64,000 nucleotides of DNA from Eremophila alpestris peregrina (lineage: Eukaryota; Chordata; Aves; Passeriformes; Alaudidae). Positions 40,501 to 53,800 of this stretch are shown here, piece by piece (within the stretch, counting starts at the first letter, position 1; each line of letters begins with the position of its first letter). The stretch spans positions 5,050,023 to 5,114,022 of the forward strand of contig WMCF01000034.1 in NCBI GenBank assembly GCA_009792885.1. Direction: 5' to 3'. Under the pieces are notes generated by a model. That model was given only the letters and a program-made list of their open reading frames with translations. It made no database searches and was not told the origin of the DNA. The position numbers and the translations under genes are program-made.

Positions 40501-43500
40501 CTAAGAAACAGAAGAGAAAAAGTACAGTCAATTAGATAACAGGAGGTCTAGTGAGTCAGTGGCACCCAAAACAGCATCTGCTGACCACTCCTATATGAGA
40601 ACACAGCAATGAGCACGTCTTGCCTGTTACAGCCATCCTGGCATCAATGGCACAGGCACCTCTGCCTTCTTCAGTCTCATTCCCCCATGTCACATCTCTG
40701 AGTAGCATTAACAATATTTTTCCAGCAGCTTGGAGCCTTCCCTTTCCCCACAAAGCAGAAAAGTCAAGCTACAAAACTATAAGAGCAGTTCCCAAGTGCA
40801 GGGGAGTGTGACTATGCTTACTGATCAAGGAGCCAGGTAGGCGGGTGCTTCAGCAGCAGAGCTTAGGGCAGGGTCTCAGGAGGACAGGAGACAGTGCTGC
40901 ACAGGAAGTTCTGTATATTTGTGCTCTTCAACTGCTGCGTGGCTCACTCTTGACACACAACCTTTATTTTAACAGAAGACACATTTTATCAGAGCTGCTT
41001 CATTCTTCAAGAGGCTGTGTTTTATAAGCGTCCTTGTATTCAAGAGAAAAAAACAATCTGGCCTCCAAGTTGCCTTCTCCTTTGGCACATATTTTAAGTT
41101 GTCTAAAACATGAGGACAGGTTTCTGAAAATCCACAATCAGGACACAAAGTGTTGGACAGTTTTTGGAAAGGGAGGTATGTGACATCTCATGAGTCCCTG
41201 GGATGTCACTATACCAGTGGAGTTGTCAGTTGTCTTTAACAGGACAAACTAACAAGCATAGCTCCAAAAAGTGGCATTCTGCACTAGGATTTCTATATGA
41301 TCTCTATACTTTATCTCTGTGGGGGTTTTTTAAAGATAATAATTCATGCACTCCAGGTCACAAAAATCTCATGTTGCAAAGTAGTTCAAGAATGCCAAGT
41401 AGTTGGCAGCAGGTTTATTCTTCAGAGGTAGGAGAGTGAGAAATGGGTATAATTATTCACAGTAAGTAGTTAGAACAGGCAGGGAATTGCTAACAGCCTT
41501 TGTGTGCTGTTGCAGGGTTGAGATGTAAGAATTTATATCTCCAATCAATACCTACACCCATTTTATGCCCTCAGCCATGAAGAAATGGAGCCATAGCCAG
41601 CTCAGAACTCCCTACATAAACCAAAATGTATTTAGAAAAAATTTGAAGAGCAGTGATTACCAGAATTCCTACTCTAAGCTGCCTTACCTGCTACTTACTT
41701 CTCACCACCTAAGGAAGATGGTGCTGCCTATATTTTTAGATTTACCATTTTAGCACAAAGCACTTGAGTGGTGTGCCATTTCTACAACACATTACAGATA
41801 GCTATTGCTTAACTGCTGGGCTGAAGCTTTTTGCAGTCCAATTTTCAATCTCTTCTGTGAGAAGAGTGAGAAAAGTCTTGAAAGGAAAATTTTCGTTTTT
41901 ACCTCCACATTTCACTAAAAAAACCCCTCTGGATTTGTAAATATGACCAAGGAAATCTTGGAGCATTTGGCTTTCAAAACTGGAAATACTATCATCAGTA
42001 TTGTTCATGCAGCTACCATTAACAAGTCAGACTAGGCATCAGCCACAACACAATGAGAAGAATACCATTTTAGACAGAGTTTTTGGACCCTTGGCCTAAA
42101 AAAAGGCTAATATGTAAAAGCTTTCCAGAAAGCAGGACTCAATTCAAGCTTCCTCCAAGCTGTTAAAGACATCCATGTTCAGGAATTTCATCTTAGATTT
42201 TTCTAAAATTATGTCCTAAAAAACTCCTTGGAAAACCTACTGATTCCCCTCTTTCTCATATATTTTATCAAAATATACTTAAAGATATGTCATTTTGTTA
42301 TTATAAAGAGCTATTGCAAGTTTGAATCAACATTGATTATCAGTGAAATGCTTTTCTAACACCAGGATGTTATATATTACAGAGAAGGAGGAAGAAGAAG
42401 CATGTGACTGAACTGTTAAGTCAAAAACTGGAAGTACAACTAATGTAAAAATCTCAAAAATCATTCTAAACTTTTCTTCTCAGGCAAGCCTCAGTGGTTT
42501 CTACAGCTCCCCTCACTATGCTGTTCAGAAAAACCCCTCTTCAAGGGTTTGGATTTGCGAACAGATAAAAGAAGATGAACTGGTTCACATTTAGCAGCTC
42601 ACAATGTTGCCAGTGTCTCTTTATATTTAAGCATTCAAGTACCACATCTAACTTCTCACAACTACAGGTTTATTTAAATAAAGCCAGCAAACAGTATCTC
42701 TGTCAGTGGTGCACATGGGGTTGTGTCACTCATAAATGTTTGTGAGATGGAGAAGTTGACATGTTTTCTTGAGAATAAGCATCATATTAATTAAAAATAT
42801 TCTCAGGGGAACAAAATATAAGCCACAGCAATTGAACTGAGTGGCCTCTGCCCTGTTGTTCAGAAGCCTCTGGGGCAAAGCCAAATGAACTATAATTAAT
42901 ATGCCTGGGAACCCATAAACAAACAAGGAGGGCAGAGTGGGAAGTGGGATTTCATAGTCCTTTACATGTAGGTTTATCTGAGTTGATAGCTAATACCTTT
43001 GGAATTGCTTATCTGTTGAAAATTATTTCCCTTCTGGGGCACTGTTTCTCTAGAGACAAGTTGTGCTATGCATAAAGCAGAAAAATATCCTTTTTCTCAA
43101 AAGAAGTGGTGCAAAAAAATTTATTAATGCAGACACATTTTAAGTCAATGAAGATTTTTGGCCAAAGCTGCATGCATCTGAAGTGGAAATGTCCTTTGTG
43201 CTGATGTCTTCCCGAGGATGATTGTAGCTTCAGTCAGTGTGGGGATCATGGGGAGACACTAAACAGCAGGTTACTACAAACTCTATGTTCATGTTGTAAG
43301 GGTTAGTGCACAGCACACTGTTTTACAGCTCAGTGAAATATTCATGGAGACCAAACCACAGCTGAACTGGAGCCTAACCAAGACAAACTGTAACTTTATT
43401 TCTTTTCCCCATGACATTACGCAACAAACAGGCAAAGCTAGAAGTGAGTAGATGATTATTTGGAGTAGCTTCCTGTTTAAATGTCATTTAGCCAAGGAAA

Positions 43501-45354
43501 ATCTGTCATTCCAGCCAGGTGAATAAGAGGTATCTTGAGCAACCAGTACGAGATTTCCCTAATTTCCCCTCTGCAATTCCCTTCTCAAAACCTGCTGCAT
43601 TCCACACTCTTGGGAGAAGACCTGCTACCAATTCAGTATCTCTTGCTAATGTAATTGGGGATCCTGATTCCACACAGAATTAGGTTGGCAAATCCCATTT
43701 GATAAAGTCATAACATCAAACCCATGAAAGTGCCTGCCGTGGAAGTGACAGTGTTAAACACATTCAATTCTGTAGATAATTTTTTTTAAGTTTGGTCAGA
43801 TAGGCAAAGAGATCAAGATGAGGAAGCATTTCCTGTCTGGTCTCTCACCTTGCATTTCAAAATAAACCAGTCCCTTAAAAAATAGTAAAACTAACAAAAA
43901 CTAGTGGGTGAAAAAGTAGCTGCTTTGTTTAAACTCTGATGTGTGGGCACTTGCCTTTAAATCATAGCATTTAAGTATTAAGTATTTAAATACCATTGTC
44001 ATGCTACTAATGTTTTACTTAAAACATTAACTGAATATGGGGAAATAGTAGAGCATCCTTTTATCCTATTGGCTGAAAATACTCTTATTAAATAATTTGC
44101 CTGGCAGAAGATTTGCTTTTACAGTCTGAGCTCCTATCAAATACAAAGGAAAAATGCATTTAGGTTGAATGACAAGCATTGGTGGTAGCTGAGGGAAGAA
44201 ATGTGGAAATAAAAGACAGCTGACTATTTTCTCCACTTTTAGAGTGCATAATTGTTCCAAATATCCCTTTGAAGTTTGAGATCAGGTGTTGGTTGGCAAA
44301 AAAGGCCTTCTTACCACAACTGAAACATAAAAGAATTTTAAATTTCAGGGTTAGTTTTTCCAAGTTTAATTAAACTTCAGCTTAACTCCCCTGTGACTCA
44401 GCTCTGAAAATAGTCAGACAAAAATACCATTATGTCAGCATCATGCAGAAAACAAAGAAACAGCATCAAAATTTCTGAACAAAGGAATAAGTGAGTTCCC
44501 ATTGTTATATTTACCAGAACCAGTCCTGCATCTACTGAGAACTGTATAATTGTTGATTTAGATAAAGGAAACAAGCTGGTGGAGGATGGAAAACCACTGT
44601 GGGAATCTACCTATATTGCATATTTGGACTGAAAAACTGAAAACACATAAATGTTCCATGACTGTGAGTATAGGATGAGATTGTTAGTATGCATGCTATA
44701 ATACTCCACCAAGCATTGCCCAAATAGAGTAGGAAAAATTAAATTTTCTATTCAAAGGCTGAGGGTAAATTGTCTTTACAGCAGCCTTATTAGAAAATTA
44801 TGAAGAAATGTTTTGTATCTGCACCCTCCCTTTTTAACTTAAACAATGTTTTTTAAAATACACTATATAAATACTAACAGTATTGATATAAGTTTAAAGA
44901 ATAAAAAAGAACTCAGAAAATTATGTGCAAAAGCAAAGAAAATAGAAGAAAAATCCTAAAATAATCAACAACATTTTCAAGAACTACCAATGGAAAACAG
45001 TCAATTTACATTTACAGCGACTGTGTGCAAAGAGGTGATGTGGTAGCAAGGGCAGAATAATAATTGCAGAATAATGAAAAGCATCTTTCTTTGTTCAAGC
45101 AGAAAGCCAAGGTCAGTCCCACATTTTGGGTATTCTGGAAGACGTGCCTAGCTATGTAAGCAGCAGTTTTTCCTAAGAAAATGTCTGAATTATTTTTTCA
45201 ACATTCATTCTGGATGCCTTAGTCAAAGAAGAAAGAGCAGTATCCTTCACACTACAGAGCACAACGCCATTTTTAGATGCTGCTGTGTTTGTGGTGGCAC
45301 AGTATGCTGACAACATCTGTGACCCAAAATTCAAAGGCCTGTTTCAGAAGTACA
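34531..45354. other. Long gene-free stretch
   Basis: About 10.8 kb without a recognised exon, RNA gene or transposon. The longest open frames are below 100 codons and overlap on both strands. It contains a small 16-base tandem repeat at 39169-39220 and a short GGAT triplet run near 40355. A GC-richer patch lies at 36050-36260. Confidence 0.5.
39169..39220. repeat. 16-base AT-rich tandem repeat
   Basis: Three full units of aagaaattattgattt (39169-39184, 39185-39200, 39201-39216; each differs by one or two bases) and a partial fourth. Confidence 0.85.
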
Positions 45355-45572
45355 GGTTATTTCATAGAATCATAGAATCGTGAAATCATGGGAAAGACTT
45401 CACGATCATAGTGTCCAACTGCTAGCCTAACACTATCAAGTCCACCACCAAGCCACATCCTTAGGTAACGTATCTACATGTCTTCTAAATATCTGCAGGG
45501 ATGGTGGTTCAACCACATCCCTGGGCAGCCTGATCCAGTGCTTGATAATCCTTTCAGCAAAGAAATTTTTCC

Positions 45573-45923
45573 TTATGCCCAATCTAAACATCCTCTGGTG
45601 CAACTTGAAGCCATTTTCTCTCTCTTCCTATCCCTTCCTGCTTGGCAGAAGGGACTGACTCCCACCTTATTACTATCTTGTTTCAGGTAGAGGGTGATAA
45701 GGTATCTGTAGAGAGTGATAAGGTTTCCCCAGAGACTCCTTTTCCCCAGGCTAAACAACCTCAGTTCCCTCAGCTGCTCCCCACAGGACCTGTGTTCCAG
45801 GCCCTTCATGAGCTCCATTGCCTTTCTCTGGACACGCTCCAGCACCTCAGTGTCTTTCTTGCAGTGAGGTATCCAGAACCGGACATAGGATTTGAGGCAC
45901 AACCTCATCAATGTTGTGTACAA
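45573..45923 (-). pseudogene. CR1 ORF2 C-terminal remnant
   Basis: The minus strand encodes KKDTEVLERVQRKAMELMKG followed by ...GEQLRELRLFSLGKRSLWGN, the C-terminal region after the CR1 reverse transcriptase (family pattern DIEVLERVQRRATKLVKGLE). A 21-base tandem duplication doubles the LITLY peptide within the frame. No catalytic part is included, so it is a dead fragment. Confidence 0.85.
45687..45728. repeat. 21-base tandem duplication within CR1
   Basis: Two adjacent units, gtagagggtgataaggtatc(t) and gtagagagtgataaggtttc(c), differing at a few bases. Other CR1 copies have this segment once. Confidence 0.8.
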
Positions 45924-46083
45924 GGGGACACTGCCCTGGTCCTGCTGGCCACAATATTGCTGATCCTGGCCAGGATGCCACTGGCCTTCCTGACCACCTG
46001 GGCACAGCTGGCTCCTGTTCAGCCTCTGTTGACCTGCATCCCCAGCGTCTTTTCTGTCAGGCAGCTCTTGCCCAAACCTGTAG

Positions 46084-46141
46084 TTCTATTGTGTGTGGTG
46101 TGGCACAGAGGGTTATCTGTGCCACACCACACACAATAGAA
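46084..46141. repeat. Perfect 25-base inverted repeat at CR1 5' end
   Basis: Arms 46084-46108 and 46117-46141 are exact reverse complements, with the 8-base loop agggttat. The left arm is the last CR1 sequence before truncation; the right arm is its inverted copy, after which host-like DNA resumes. It could form a strong hairpin. Confidence 0.95.
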
Positions 46142-46340
46142 GGAGCCTCAAGCTATCCTTCCTACATTAGTTTTAACAAACCCCTAATTTTGATTGCTGG
46201 ACTTTGAGAATTCCTTTCTGTGGTATCCAGCTTTGCCCATGCATGACTTATTTCAGAACCAAGTTCCATCATCATTTTTCGTTTCACACTCAGAAACCTT
46301 GTACCACACTCTGATTATTCAAGGGGGAAACTCTCCCAAA
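46142..46340. repeat. Local duplicate, copy A
   Basis: Aligns by eye with 47672-47850 (copy B). Best-matching words: ggactttgagaat, tatccagcttt, ccatgcatgac, tttcagaaccaa and cacactctga. Differences are spread over all codon positions in the shared open frame, so no sign of selection on a protein. Copy A is interrupted at its left by the CR1 at 45361-46110. Confidence 0.7.
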
Positions 46341-47671
46341 TGGACCACTGAGAAGATAATTTTGAGGCATTCAAAATTTTACTTCTGTCCTGCAGACTGC
46401 AGCACTTTCCAATTAGTTTCCCCAGAAACCATTTTTAGCTGTAAATTGTGATGCATTCTTTAAAAAAGGTGTATTGTACTTTCTTTCCTTTGACTCTCTA
46501 CCTTCAGTAGAACAAAGAATAGATAACTTGATCAAAAATTTCTTCTTGTGAACTACTAATTGAATTATTTGTACACATACACCACAATTTCCTTACCATG
46601 AATAATGTAACTGTCAAGTACCAAGTTACGTAATTTGACATTTGCGGAAGTGCACTTCAAGAGAATTGCAACAATACTTTTTCACAGAAATTAAAGCTAA
46701 TACGTTGTCTTTATGTTCTAATATTTTTCATCTAAAGCAGATACTCTGTATTAGTAAATGGACTAGCACAGGTCCAAATGTGCTTAGGTTTTGTGCCAAT
46801 GTCACCAGACTCTGCAGAGAGGACTGTGTGAACACAGCAATGCTGCTTCCAGATCTGAGGTACAAGGATTTTTCTACCCACCAGTAGCTCTGATATCTTT
46901 GTGTCTCTACATGCAAAACCAGCTGCAGAGTGCTTGCTTTTTCCATACTGATGCCCTAATGCAAATAGGGAGAAAAATATGTCACAAGGGACAATATTTT
47001 CATCCTGAAAACCTAGCCTGTACCTTTCCCAATGCTAAGGAGAAAATCTTCTCTGAGCAGCTTTTTGTCTATTTCCCATTCAACTACACTGAAGAATCAA
47101 ACCCTTGAGAAGCCATTTTCTTCAGGATTCCACATAAGCCTTTAACACACCTCCCACCTATGCACCAACCCTGACTCTTCAGAAAATTACTGAGATTTTA
47201 CAGAAAAGAATAAAAATTATGGGATTCTGGTCTTAAAATTAAGATTGTTTGCCAAACTCCCTTGCCTCAGATGAACAGGTTAACCACTGGGATAAATAAT
47301 CATGCCTTCAGTTTGCTATGCTACTTACTCTTATGTTCTTCCTGCAGAAGGGCACTATGTCAGCAGGAAGGATCCCTCCAAACAAAAAATATCCCATCAG
47401 CTGATAGTTTAAACATTATTCTGGAGAGAAGATCAGTGTGTTTTTTGAATTCTTTGATTGGAAACAGGAAATTAACTCGGGCCTCCAACTTCTAAACCAA
47501 GTATTTTTATTGTAAGGCTATTCTATAAATATCTAGTAAGGCTTTCCCAGTGTTTTTTCTACAAAGAAACAGTGACCTCCTGCTCAGATGATTCAAATAA
47601 CAGATAGAGGTGATTACCTATCAAAGGAAGCTCATGTTTATGGATCCCAAAATGGCAAACATGAACCAGCT
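46341..47671. other. Gene-free stretch between local duplicates
   Basis: No exon, RNA gene or transposon recognised; ordinary AT-rich DNA with short chance frames. Confidence 0.5.
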
Positions 47672-47850
47672 TCAGGAAGATTCAGGCTACCCATTCTTCA
47701 TTAGCTTTAGTAAATACCTGGACTTTGAGAATATCCTTCTGAAATATCCAGCTTTGGCCATGCATGACCTACTTCAGAACCAAATACTTTTATATTTTCT
47801 TATATACCTCCACTAGACCTATAGCACACTCTGACTAATCAATGAGAAAG
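47672..47850. repeat. Local duplicate, copy B
   Basis: Same orientation as copy A, about 1.5 kb away (ctggactttgagaatatcct; ccatgcatgacctacttcag). Not interrupted, so it shows roughly what the copy A site looked like before the CR1 inserted. I do not recognise either copy as a named repeat. Confidence 0.7.
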
Positions 47851-50800
47851 AAAGTCAAAGTTTCTGTTAATTTAGGGGTGCAATTGCATCCCTGCATGTG
47901 AAGCTAGAGGAGATCACAGGCAGCAACCAGTCTTGGACAACAGTCAGAACAAAGCTTGTGGGGAAAAAAGCATTAACAGAACTTGCCCCACATGATCTCT
48001 CAGCCCCTAACACCGTGTGCCTGGGCCATTTATTGAAATAGAGATGTTCTCAGTGTATTTAGTAATCTTCAGTGGATTCCACTTCCAAGAAGCTGTCCAG
48101 CACCCTTTCAGTAAGGATGCCATGCAATATAAACCAAAGTGTTATATAGTAAGTGGAGTACATTCACATACTTTAAAACACTCCAGAGAGCCCTGCTCTT
48201 CAAGTCTGGAGTGATGGTATGCCCATGCCAAGGCACAGCAGTCCAGTCTCCTAAGTCTGGACCAAACAAAACTGCTGATACCTTCATTATACTTTAAGCT
48301 GTGGAAATCTGGTACAGATGTGATAAAACTCAAGTGTGTAAGTGGGGGAGACTGTTTCACAAAGTTCAAAAATGAAAGCACTTCCGTTGCTCTCTTTATC
48401 TGAAAGGTGTTTAATTTTACAACCATTTCTTGCCTTTGGAGTCATATTTGCTTCCTTTAGTCTGCAGCGGTCTAGGGGATTAGCTACAGATAAAACACAT
48501 AGATCTCAACTAAAGTATTATGATTGGTTTGACATGTTGGTCTAAGTTCTCTAATAAAAGCCATCACCTTTGACTTTTTCTTGTATTTTTCTAAACTTTT
48601 TTTTTCTTTAATGATAGAACTCAAGTGAAACTCATCTGAAAGTTTCCATGCTTTCAGAGTCAGCTATGCATATACCATTTCATTGACGTGGTTTGTACAA
48701 ATAAACACAGGTCCTAAACCAGAATTCACTTTGGGGAGTTCACTCTGATGCTTAATATGGACACCAAATTCCACAACTTAAACATATGTTGTAGTCTAGG
48801 AAGTTATCACTGTAGACAGATTATCAGAAGGGATATTTGTTTAAGAGAGATGTGAATATCCTTGACTTTCTCCTGGAAGAAGCTTTCACACTGAAAATAT
48901 TACCTCTGTTCCCGAAACATCACTGGAGGCGCCAAAGTAAAGAGGAATGAAATAAACCCTTAAAAGTTAGCTGATCTGCTCTGGAAAAACATATACGAGA
49001 TCCTGTAAATCAAATCGTAATAACGTTCATGTGAAGAAGATTTGGGATCTTTTTCTATCAAATTAAACCTTACAGTTACACAGTCTTTTAAAATATGCTT
49101 TCCTAGCAAATCAGCAGCATAACACAATAGTATCATTCATATCTGTCTAGTGCGATTAGCTTAAGCTTCATATGCAATTGCCTTCTTAAATTACCTGGTG
49201 CTTTCTGGTATTTTGCTCAGTTTTGCCGTAGTAGAGAACCAATGCAGCTGTTCCTTCAGTTCTAAAATCTGTTCCTCTTTTTTTTTTAACTTTTTTAAGC
49301 TTTGCTGACTGCAAGCCAGTGAGTGACAAGAAACAGTTCAAACTTCCAGACTAAAATTTTAAGAAACAATTTTCATGCCTGAGAATTGTGTCCACTTTTT
49401 CATCTGCCTGTTGAATCTCACTTTTCAAATGTCAAGGAGCAAAAGTTCTTGTATTTTATTTTTTCTTAGAAAAACAAGATAAATCTAGGAAACTGATGGC
49501 CCCAGCACAAATACATTGTGTTTTCTTGGTCAAAGCAATAAAAAACCACAAGCTGTTTTTTCTTAAACCATATAAAGGTTTGAAGAATTATTATAGAAAA
49601 TAGTAGCTATGCTTGACAAACACTGCTTACATTATCTAGTAAGGACTTGAAAATATTGTCTGTTTTCTTTAGATTAGTGCACATCCTAGCTATAAGCTGA
49701 TAACAGAAACCATGAAATCATCCAGCAATTTAACTACCAGAAGAAGCAGGATACAGGCAAAGGAATGACCTGCTATCAGGTAAGCAAGTTTACAGTCGAA
49801 CTACATCAATTACTGCAGAAAAACTTAGGTGTACGTCACAAGGCCTCACATTTCCTGCTGCCCCTCCCACCTCAGGTTGCAGTCCCACACACACAGGTGT
49901 GTTGGGGATACGTGGTGATGCTGGGACACTCATGTTTGCCTGGCTGCACTAAACCAGTGTTAGGTTTAGTGGGCTGTGAGGGTATCATGACCCATTTGCA
50001 ATGCCTCTGCTAGCACAACAATCAATCTCACAAGCAGAAAGGGAGCACTTCTGACACACCTTTCACAATACAATACGTATGCTCCTTTCACCCCCAAAAC
50101 TCATGTATTTATTTTCCATTTTGCTCTATACTAGTAGGCACAAATTACTTTTCAGGTGTATGTGAGTTCCTGGCTGACAAGTCACAGAAGGCCTTTGTGG
50201 TTTTTCAGCTGTATGTCCCTTTCTGTGACTCATTTTGTTCATAAACTCTCTCACTGTGGGATTGGTAGACAGTATTTACCTACAGCCTGTACTCTGGCAC
50301 ACTGAGATGCTCCTAAAACAACCACTGTTGTTGGCAGCCAGACACATGTGAGAACTTCCCCCTTCTCCTGATGCAGTGGCCAAAATGAACAGAGTTCCAC
50401 ATTAGACCCAAAGGACCTCTTGGAGAACAGATGTCCCATGCCGAACTATCCTGGCTGCCCATAAAAGGCACCTCTTGGCCTGGAGTTTGCCCCCTGCAGG
50501 GAGGAGTGCAATGTGTTTGGGTGTTATCCAAACACAAGGAAAGTTGGTTAATGCCACTTTTATCCCAACAGATGGGCATAACTCCGAGCTGATCAGAGGC
50601 TGCATTTTGACATAGATGCCAGCAGTAGTATGCCCAACTGGGTGAGTCAAAAGGGTCTGTCAATTCTGAGCTTTCATGCTTCTAGTTGAAGACATGCCCT
50701 GCTGCTAATCTTGCTTTTCCCAAACTAGATTAGATTTATGACATTCAAATGCCTTTCCCATGGCTTCACAAAAGCATTCCTTATCTCAGGCCTAAAACAT

Positions 50801-53800
50801 CAGGCACAGTACTGCCAGGGCAGTGTGTGGTCACAGCCCCTGGCCCATTATTTTTTTTCTTCTCTCCCCACAGTATCTTGGCTGGATAAGTAGCTGGGAT
50901 GAGCCTCACTCTTCTCTAGTGATAGAAACTGTAAGCCAGTTAAGCTAAATCTTACATGGATGTGTAAGGCAGCACAGACTTCTTGTTGGCACTCAAATGC
51001 TAAGGATGAGTACCACCTCCACAGCTGACCAGAAGGTGAGCTGTCAGGGGCTACCATGACAGCAAAATGCTAGACACATTTATGCCTGTTAATTGCTGTG
51101 CTGCTTAAAAATGGACTAATGAGATGTTTGTGATTCAAACTCCTGCCGTTCCAATTGCCTGCCTGCCTTGCTTGAGGTCTCACTCTTCAGTCATAACACT
51201 GCCACAGGTTGATCTGACTTCTGACATGCAAGGCTGGTTCTGGCAGTCATTTCTGCCTGCCTCAGTGCCACTGCTTGGAAAGCAGCTCCCAGCAGAAAGA
51301 AAACTGATGTCACTTGATGGCGCATATTGCTGGGAGACATAATTTTCTTTCTCTCTTAAGTGCTTTGTCCATTACTGCTATTTTTATGCATTATTGGGTT
51401 TTGCCTTTTAACTGCAGCCAGTACCCTTAGAGATGATTCATTAATGAAAGTCCCACAGAAGTAAATGTCACTCTTATTCCTGGCACTTCGCAAAAAGCAC
51501 TGATTAGTCACAGAAGCCCCAGCTTCCCCCCACACCCCTCGAATTCAAACAACAATTCTAGGAGTGTGTCATCTTACGGTTGTTTCCAGTTGTTTATTCC
51601 TGGATGGCTATTTCTCTGAAATGTTAATCTTTTCTGTGAAGCAGAGTTTCTCTGTAAACTCATGTTAATGATGTGTACATTAGGCAATTTTGCTGCTCTC
51701 AAACTATACTAGTTGCATTTCAAATTAATTTGCACTAACACAAACCATTAAGTTTTTTAAAATAAAATCAGCAAAAGCTGAATGTAGTCATTAACCCTAG
51801 CAAAAAGAGAATGAAAAGCAAAAATGAAAAAAGCATTTTTCACTTGTATCTACTACTGTCCTGGGTTTTTTTGTGATATATTATTAAATTACTCCATGGG
51901 GAGCCTGAACACAAACATTACTAAAACCAAGATTTTATTTCCTTAGGACAGGTCATAAAAGGAAATTAGTAACAGAGTAATACAGTATCTGCATGGGAGC
52001 TGAGTTATAGCCTTACAGAAAATGACAACAAAAAGAAAATTAAAATTTCCAGGTAGAATAATCAGTGAGTTTAAAAAAACAAGCAAACAGCCATGGAAAC
52101 ATGTTTTTCACCTTTTCTAAGTATCAATAAACAAATACTGGGAATTTTTTTTTTGCATGGTTAATGAATGCTCTGCATTACAAACGTCAGATGCTCTGTT
52201 TGTACATGTGCTCTATGAATGCCCACTATTCACTCATTTTATTTCATAAGGGGAAGGAAAAAAAGTTGAATTTTGATCTCTGACAGCTGCATACAAGTTG
52301 TTTCAGGGGACATTGCAAGCACCCAGGAAACTGGAGTAGGGGCAAAAAAGCTTCAGAGTATCACAAAGGCTGTTAGCTGTTATTTCTGCAGAGCAGTGCT
52401 GCAGCATGCCCTTGCTCACACCATCAGTCAGACCAGGCATGTCAGAATGTCCTGCATCTTCCACCCAGTCCATAAGCTCAGTTGTTTCAGCAGAGAAATC
52501 AGGGGATAGCAGTAGCACCCAATGCAAAAGCAAGTCTCAAAAAACTGTCACAGAACCCAGTTACACTCATACAGTCAAAAAAAAAGGGTTACCTTATTTC
52601 CAGTGGTAATTGAATTACGCACAATTATTCTCTTTTGATAACATTTAGCTAATGCATTGCTGTATTTTGATCAGCAGTTCATGTAAACATTAACAGAAAT
52701 ATAACAATGGAGTCATTTTTTTCAGACTTGAAAACTGGAACTATAAATAATGAACCATCAAAACACCATAGCGTAAAGACCAAGTACGTATTAAACACTT
52801 TTAAAAGAATTCAGATTGTTACATGTCTTTCTTTCTATTTTGCAATTATGGTGTTTGTTTACATAAAAGTATTCACAGTTCTTTCAAACATTGTTTTAGA
52901 TCACACTGACCCAAAATTTTACTAAAATAGTACAAAAAAATCATAATGAAGCACAAGAAAGTGCATTGCTTTACATACTGGGTCTCAATAAAATCCCCCA
53001 ATCTCCTTTCTCTAGAAAGGAGACATAAATACAGCGAAATTCATTCTAAGAGCAGGAAACTTTTTTAGGTAGATTCACACATGCAGGAAACCTCTCTCTG
53101 AAAAATTATATGGAAAATAATACTTCTTAGGAGAGGCCTGCTATTAGGCTTTCTGCAACTGTGGGAAGAGGCAGGTAGTTGAATTATTCTGCAGCAATCT
53201 AGCTTCCAGTTAATAAAAAATTTTCACTACTTCTTCTCACATTAACACTTCACACGGACCCCCTAGAGATCTACCACTTTCATCCAACAACAGGTCCCAT
53301 CAGTGCTCTTCTCTCCTTCTTGCAAAAAAAAACGAGAACCTGCTTTATCCCCTCCCTGCTAAATAGAGATTTTGAAACAGACCGTTTCTGTCCATTTTTA
53401 TTAATTAAGAGCTAGTTTTAGAGGTCATACCCTTTTCCCCCAAATGCTAATCCCCTGAGCTCCTATCACCTTGTTAAATGTTTAATGTTGTGAGCATACA
53501 CTGGTGAAAGCTGGGTCAGGTCAGTGACCTCCCTGATGGGGGAAGAAGCCAATACTGGAGATGTAAGGTACATCCCCCAAGGGCTGAGGGGGAGGAGGAG
53601 GCAAAACAGCTGCTAATCTGCCATAGCAGAGTGGCAGCACATTCTTCTGCCACATGTTCATCTTAATTTTTGCAATTCCTCTCTCTTTTGTTTTCTAGTG
53701 TGTGTTTCTAGCCAATTTAGTGTAGCCCAAGAAAATGAGACAGCTCTAAGAAAATAATTCATCCCCCTTTGTCTGTACAGACATGTACAAATATAATTAG

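Larger units (their letters stand above)
45361..46110 (-). mobile_element. CR1 LINE, 3' 0.75 kb
   Basis: A 5'-truncated CR1 on the minus strand. The 3' end at the left reads ttcatagaatcatagaatcg, followed by the 3' untranslated region and ORF2 C-terminal coding part. It stops near 46110. The 5' end carries an inverted duplication described separately. The word ggttat occurs both just before the insertion (45355-45360) and just after its 5' end (46111-46116) and could be a short target duplication or chance. An internal tandem duplication of 21 bases lies at 45687-45728. Confidence 0.92.

Noticed and set aside
45642..46139. Plus-strand open frame of 165 codons
   Set aside because: Antisense to the CR1 ORF2 C-terminal remnant and runs into the inverted repeat.
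46194..47816. Similar peptides LDFEN..YPAL.MHDL.QNQ encoded by both local copies
   Set aside because: The similarity is explained by the DNA duplication. Most differences change the amino acid, so there is no sign that a protein is being kept.
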